Shown here piece after piece: positions 26,126 to 27,455 of a stretch of 27,455 nt of DNA. The position numbers and the translations under genes were made by a program. The notes under the pieces are model-generated. The model made no database searches. It was not told the DNA's origin and saw nothing but the letters and a program-made list of their open reading frames with translations. Each line of letters begins with the position of its first letter. The first letter of the stretch is position 1. The stretch lies in the NCBI GenBank assembly GCA_963205525.1, contig CAUJJP010000175.1, positions 1 through 27,455 of the forward strand. Reading direction: 5' to 3'. The stretch is from Pseudomonadota bacterium. Lineage in GTDB: Bacteria; Pseudomonadota; Gammaproteobacteria; Burkholderiales; Burkholderiaceae.

Positions 26126-26131
26126 AAGAAT
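26126..26131 (+). promoter_or_regulatory. -10-like hexamer adjoining the Lrp/AsnC gene
   Basis: AAGAAT (4 of 6 to TATAAT) ends six bases before the ATG at 26138, and 15 nt after the palindrome. A factor bound at the palindrome would cover the -35 region of such a promoter, consistent with autorepression. Confidence 0.3.
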
Positions 26132-26137
26132 GCCTGG

Positions 26138-26620
26138 ATGAACGATCCGATGGCGCTCGATACGCTGGACAGGCGCATTCTTCAGCTCCTGCAGACGCAG
26201 GGGCGCAGCACCTACGACGAGCTGGCGCAGGCGGTCGGCCTGTCTGCCAGCGCCGTGCTGCGGCGTGTCAGGCGGCTCGAGGACAGCGGCGTCATCACCG
26301 GCTACGTGGCCCTGGTGGCGCCGGCCAGCGTCGGCCTCGGGCTCACCGCCTACATCAGCGTGCGGCTGGAAAAGCACACCGAAGTCCACAAGCGCAGCCC
26401 GATGGACGTCTTCTCCGCGTCCATCCAGACCTGGCCGGAGGTGGTGGAGTGCAGCGCGCTCACCGGCGAGATGGACTTCCTGCTGCGCGTGGTGGTGCGC
26501 GACATGGCGCACTACTCGCGCTTCATCCTGGAATCCCTGCTCAAGCACCCCAGCGTGCAGGACTGCAAGACCAGCTTCGTGCTCCAGCGAATCAAGGGCA
26601 CCACGGCACTCGCGTTCTGA
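26138..26620 (+). CDS. Lrp/AsnC family transcriptional regulator
   Basis: 160 aa, standard Lrp size. An N-terminal winged helix-turn-helix spans residues ~8-60 (LDTLDRRILQLLQTQGRSTYDELAQAVGLSASAVLRRVRRLEDSGVI style), followed by the RAM/ligand-binding and oligomerisation domain: GLTAYISVRLEKH, WPEVVECSALTGEMDFLLRVVVRD, and HPSVQDCKTSFVLQRIKGTTALAF. These proteins bind amino acids or related ligands as octamers. Being divergent from hpd, it most likely controls hpd in response to tyrosine, phenylalanine or a derived ketoacid, and its own gene; this is inference from position. No Shine-Dalgarno sequence precedes the ATG. Confidence 0.95.
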   Translation: MNDPMALDTLDRRILQLLQTQGRSTYDELAQAVGLSASAVLRRVRRLEDSGVITGYVALVAPASVGLGLTAYISVRLEKHTEVHKRSPMDVFSASIQTWPEVVECSALTGEMDFLLRVVVRDMAHYSRFILESLLKHPSVQDCKTSFVLQRIKGTTALAF

Positions 26621-26653
26621 ACCCTTGCTGCGCTGCGTGACAATGCGCGCCGC

Positions 26654-27142
26654 ATGCTCGACTGGATCACCGCGTTTTCACACTGGCTGCAGTCCTGGAC
26701 CACGCCCGAGATGGGTTTGTGGGGGCTGTTCGGATCGGCCTTCCTGTCCGCCACCATCCTGCCCGGATCGAGCGAGGTGGTGCTCAGCGCCCTCATCACC
26801 GCCTACCCGCAGCAGGCCTGGCCGGGCTTTGCCACCGCCTTGGCGGGCAACCTGCTGGGCTGCCTGCTCACCTTCGCCATGGGACACGCCGGGCGCGCGG
26901 GCTACGAACGCTTCCAGAACGTCAAGGTGGACATGGACGGGCCGCAGGTCAGGCGGCTGCGCCGCTGGGGCGCACCGGCGCTGGTGCTGTCGGTGCTGCC
27001 GCTGGTGGGCGACGCGCTGGTGCTGGCCGCCGGCTGGCTGCGCATGCCGCTGTGGCAAAGCCTGTGCTGGATCGCGCTCGGCAAGGGCCTGCGCTACCTG
27101 ATGGTGGTGCTGGGCGTGCTGGGCCTGCTGTCCTTCGTCTAG
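26654..27142 (+). CDS. YqaA-type (DedA/SNARE-associated) membrane protein
   Basis: 162 aa with about four membrane segments. It resembles the YqaA branch of the DedA/VTT family: GLWGLFGSAFLSATILPGSSEVVLSAL at ~21-47, a second helical pair GFATALAGNLLGCLLTFAMGHAGR, and the C-terminal block APALVLSVLPLVGDALVLAAGWLRM followed by LGKGLRYLMVVLG. The conserved E41 (SSEVV) and the G-D pair in LVGDAL match family members. DedA proteins act as lipid or undecaprenyl-phosphate scramblases or transporters; what the YqaA branch does is not established. It starts 33 nt after the Lrp gene; a GACAAT ends 9 nt before the ATG and there is no Shine-Dalgarno sequence. Confidence 0.88.
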   Translation: MLDWITAFSHWLQSWTTPEMGLWGLFGSAFLSATILPGSSEVVLSALITAYPQQAWPGFATALAGNLLGCLLTFAMGHAGRAGYERFQNVKVDMDGPQVRRLRRWGAPALVLSVLPLVGDALVLAAGWLRMPLWQSLCWIALGKGLRYLMVVLGVLGLLSFV

Positions 27143-27159
27143 CCCGGGCAGCAGCAGAT

Positions 27160-27187
27160 TCGTCCGCGTTCCGACGAGCGTGGACGA
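27160..27187. terminator. Hairpin after the YqaA-type gene
   Basis: TCGTCCGCG at 27160-27168 pairs with CGTGGACGA at 27179-27187 (nine pairs, one G-U) around a 10-nt loop. It starts 18 nt after the stop codon. No T run follows; possible terminator. Confidence 0.4.
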
Positions 27188-27197
27188 CAAGCCCGCC

Positions 27198-27228
27198 GGA
27201 TTGGGTCTCGATCGCCAAGACCCGATCC
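27198..27228. terminator. Second hairpin after the YqaA-type gene
   Basis: GGATTGGGTCT at 27198-27208 pairs with AGACCCGATCC at 27218-27228 (ten Watson-Crick pairs and one T-G wobble) around a 9-nt loop. It sits 10 nt after the first hairpin and lacks a T tract. It may be a tandem terminator or part of a repeat element. Confidence 0.4.
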
Positions 27229-27302
27229 ACACCGGCGGCGCCGCAGCCCGCAGCCTGGATCCAGCAGTTGACCGCTTATCGGCGCGGGATTCGTCCGTGT
27301 TC

Positions 27303-27455
27303 TCAAGCAGCTGTAGCCACGGCAACATTCACCTGCTGGGTGAGCTCGCTACGCACCCGATCGAGCCGCGCTGCGGCGCGCTGGCGGCGTTGCTCCTCCT
27401 CGCGGGCATGAGCCCGCAGCGTCGTCGCGTCTTGCCAGCACCCCGCAGCGCAGCC
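27303..27455 (-). CDS. 3' end of a possible gene running off the window
   Basis: Open on the minus strand from the window edge to a TGA at 27305-27303, 50 codons. The peptide is rich in Glu, Arg, Gln and Ala (HAREEEQRRQRAAARLDRVR, then SELTQQVNVAVATAA) and reads like an amphipathic helix or coiled-coil C-terminus. Third-position GC is about 72%, lower than most genes here, so it may be transferred DNA or a chance frame. No family is recognised and the start is outside the window. Confidence 0.35.
   Translation of the reverse strand, partial: GCAAGCWQDATTLRAHAREEEQRRQRAAARLDRVRSELTQQVNVAVATAA

Larger units (their letters stand above)
27157..27302. repeat. Direct repeat pair downstream of the YqaA-type gene
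   Basis: gattcgtccgcgttc at 27157-27171 recurs at 27288-27302 with one difference (c to t). The copies enclose 116 bases containing two hairpins. No gene is evident in this part (27143-27302). Confidence 0.75.

Overview
The window is ordinary, very GC-rich (roughly 70% or more by eye) chromosomal DNA of a betaproteobacterium. It most resembles Burkholderiales of the Comamonadaceae/Sphaerotilaceae type (Rubrivivax, Leptothrix or Ideonella-like). The evidence is the family-level look of the proteins: a regulatory PTS of one EIIA, HPr and EI; the dacA–dat–ybeD–lipB–lipA neighbourhood; an hpd gene divergent from an Lrp/AsnC regulator; and a HemJ protein. Coding density is close to 95%. I saw no rRNA, tRNA, CRISPR array, insertion sequence, prophage or recognisable defence island.

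Layout. 1-3284 (minus): two overlapping cyclic-di-GMP phosphodiesterase genes, DUF3391-HD-GYP then PAS-PAS-GGDEF(degenerate)-EAL, the latter cut by the window edge. 3503-4312 (plus): a TesB-like acyl-CoA thioesterase. 4354-6923 (minus): mannose-type EIIA, ptsH and ptsI, with no sugar permease. 6967-9491: a small lipoprotein, a divergent CaiB/BaiF CoA-transferase and a DUF4197 protein. 9580-11272 (minus): lipB and lipA. 11408-12073 (plus): a Sel1-repeat protein lying inside the lipoate cluster on the opposite strand. 12057-16967 (minus): a tightly packed train, hemJ, vanZ-like, thioredoxin-like ferredoxin, alpha/beta hydrolase, dacA, dat and ybeD, linked by 4-bp overlaps or short gaps. 17238-23239 (plus): hemB, corA, an orphan parA, a MaoC-type hydratase and a two-component pair (LuxR response regulator and hybrid histidine kinase). 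23243-24938: a FFLEELY-type hypothetical gene and a membrane-anchored alpha/beta hydrolase with overlapping divergent starts. 24928-26620: hpd and its divergent Lrp/AsnC regulator. 26654-27142: a YqaA-type membrane protein. 27143-27455: hairpins, a direct repeat and the 3' end of a possible gene.

Genes that work together. EI, HPr and EIIA form a phosphorelay that is probably regulatory. LipB and LipA attach octanoate and turn it into lipoyl groups, and YbeD is a usual neighbour. HemB and HemJ are an early and a late step of heme synthesis and are transcribed divergently. DacA and Dat both touch D-alanine/peptidoglycan metabolism. The Lrp protein probably controls hpd (tyrosine degradation) through a perfect 18-bp palindrome between the two genes, whose core also matches the FNR/Anr consensus.

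The most interesting observation is regulatory. About a dozen genes lack a Shine-Dalgarno sequence but carry a sigma70 -10-like hexamer ending mostly 6-7 nt before the start codon, as expected for leaderless or near-leaderless mRNAs. Another seven have clear Shine-Dalgarno sequences. I found no clear new multi-gene system.
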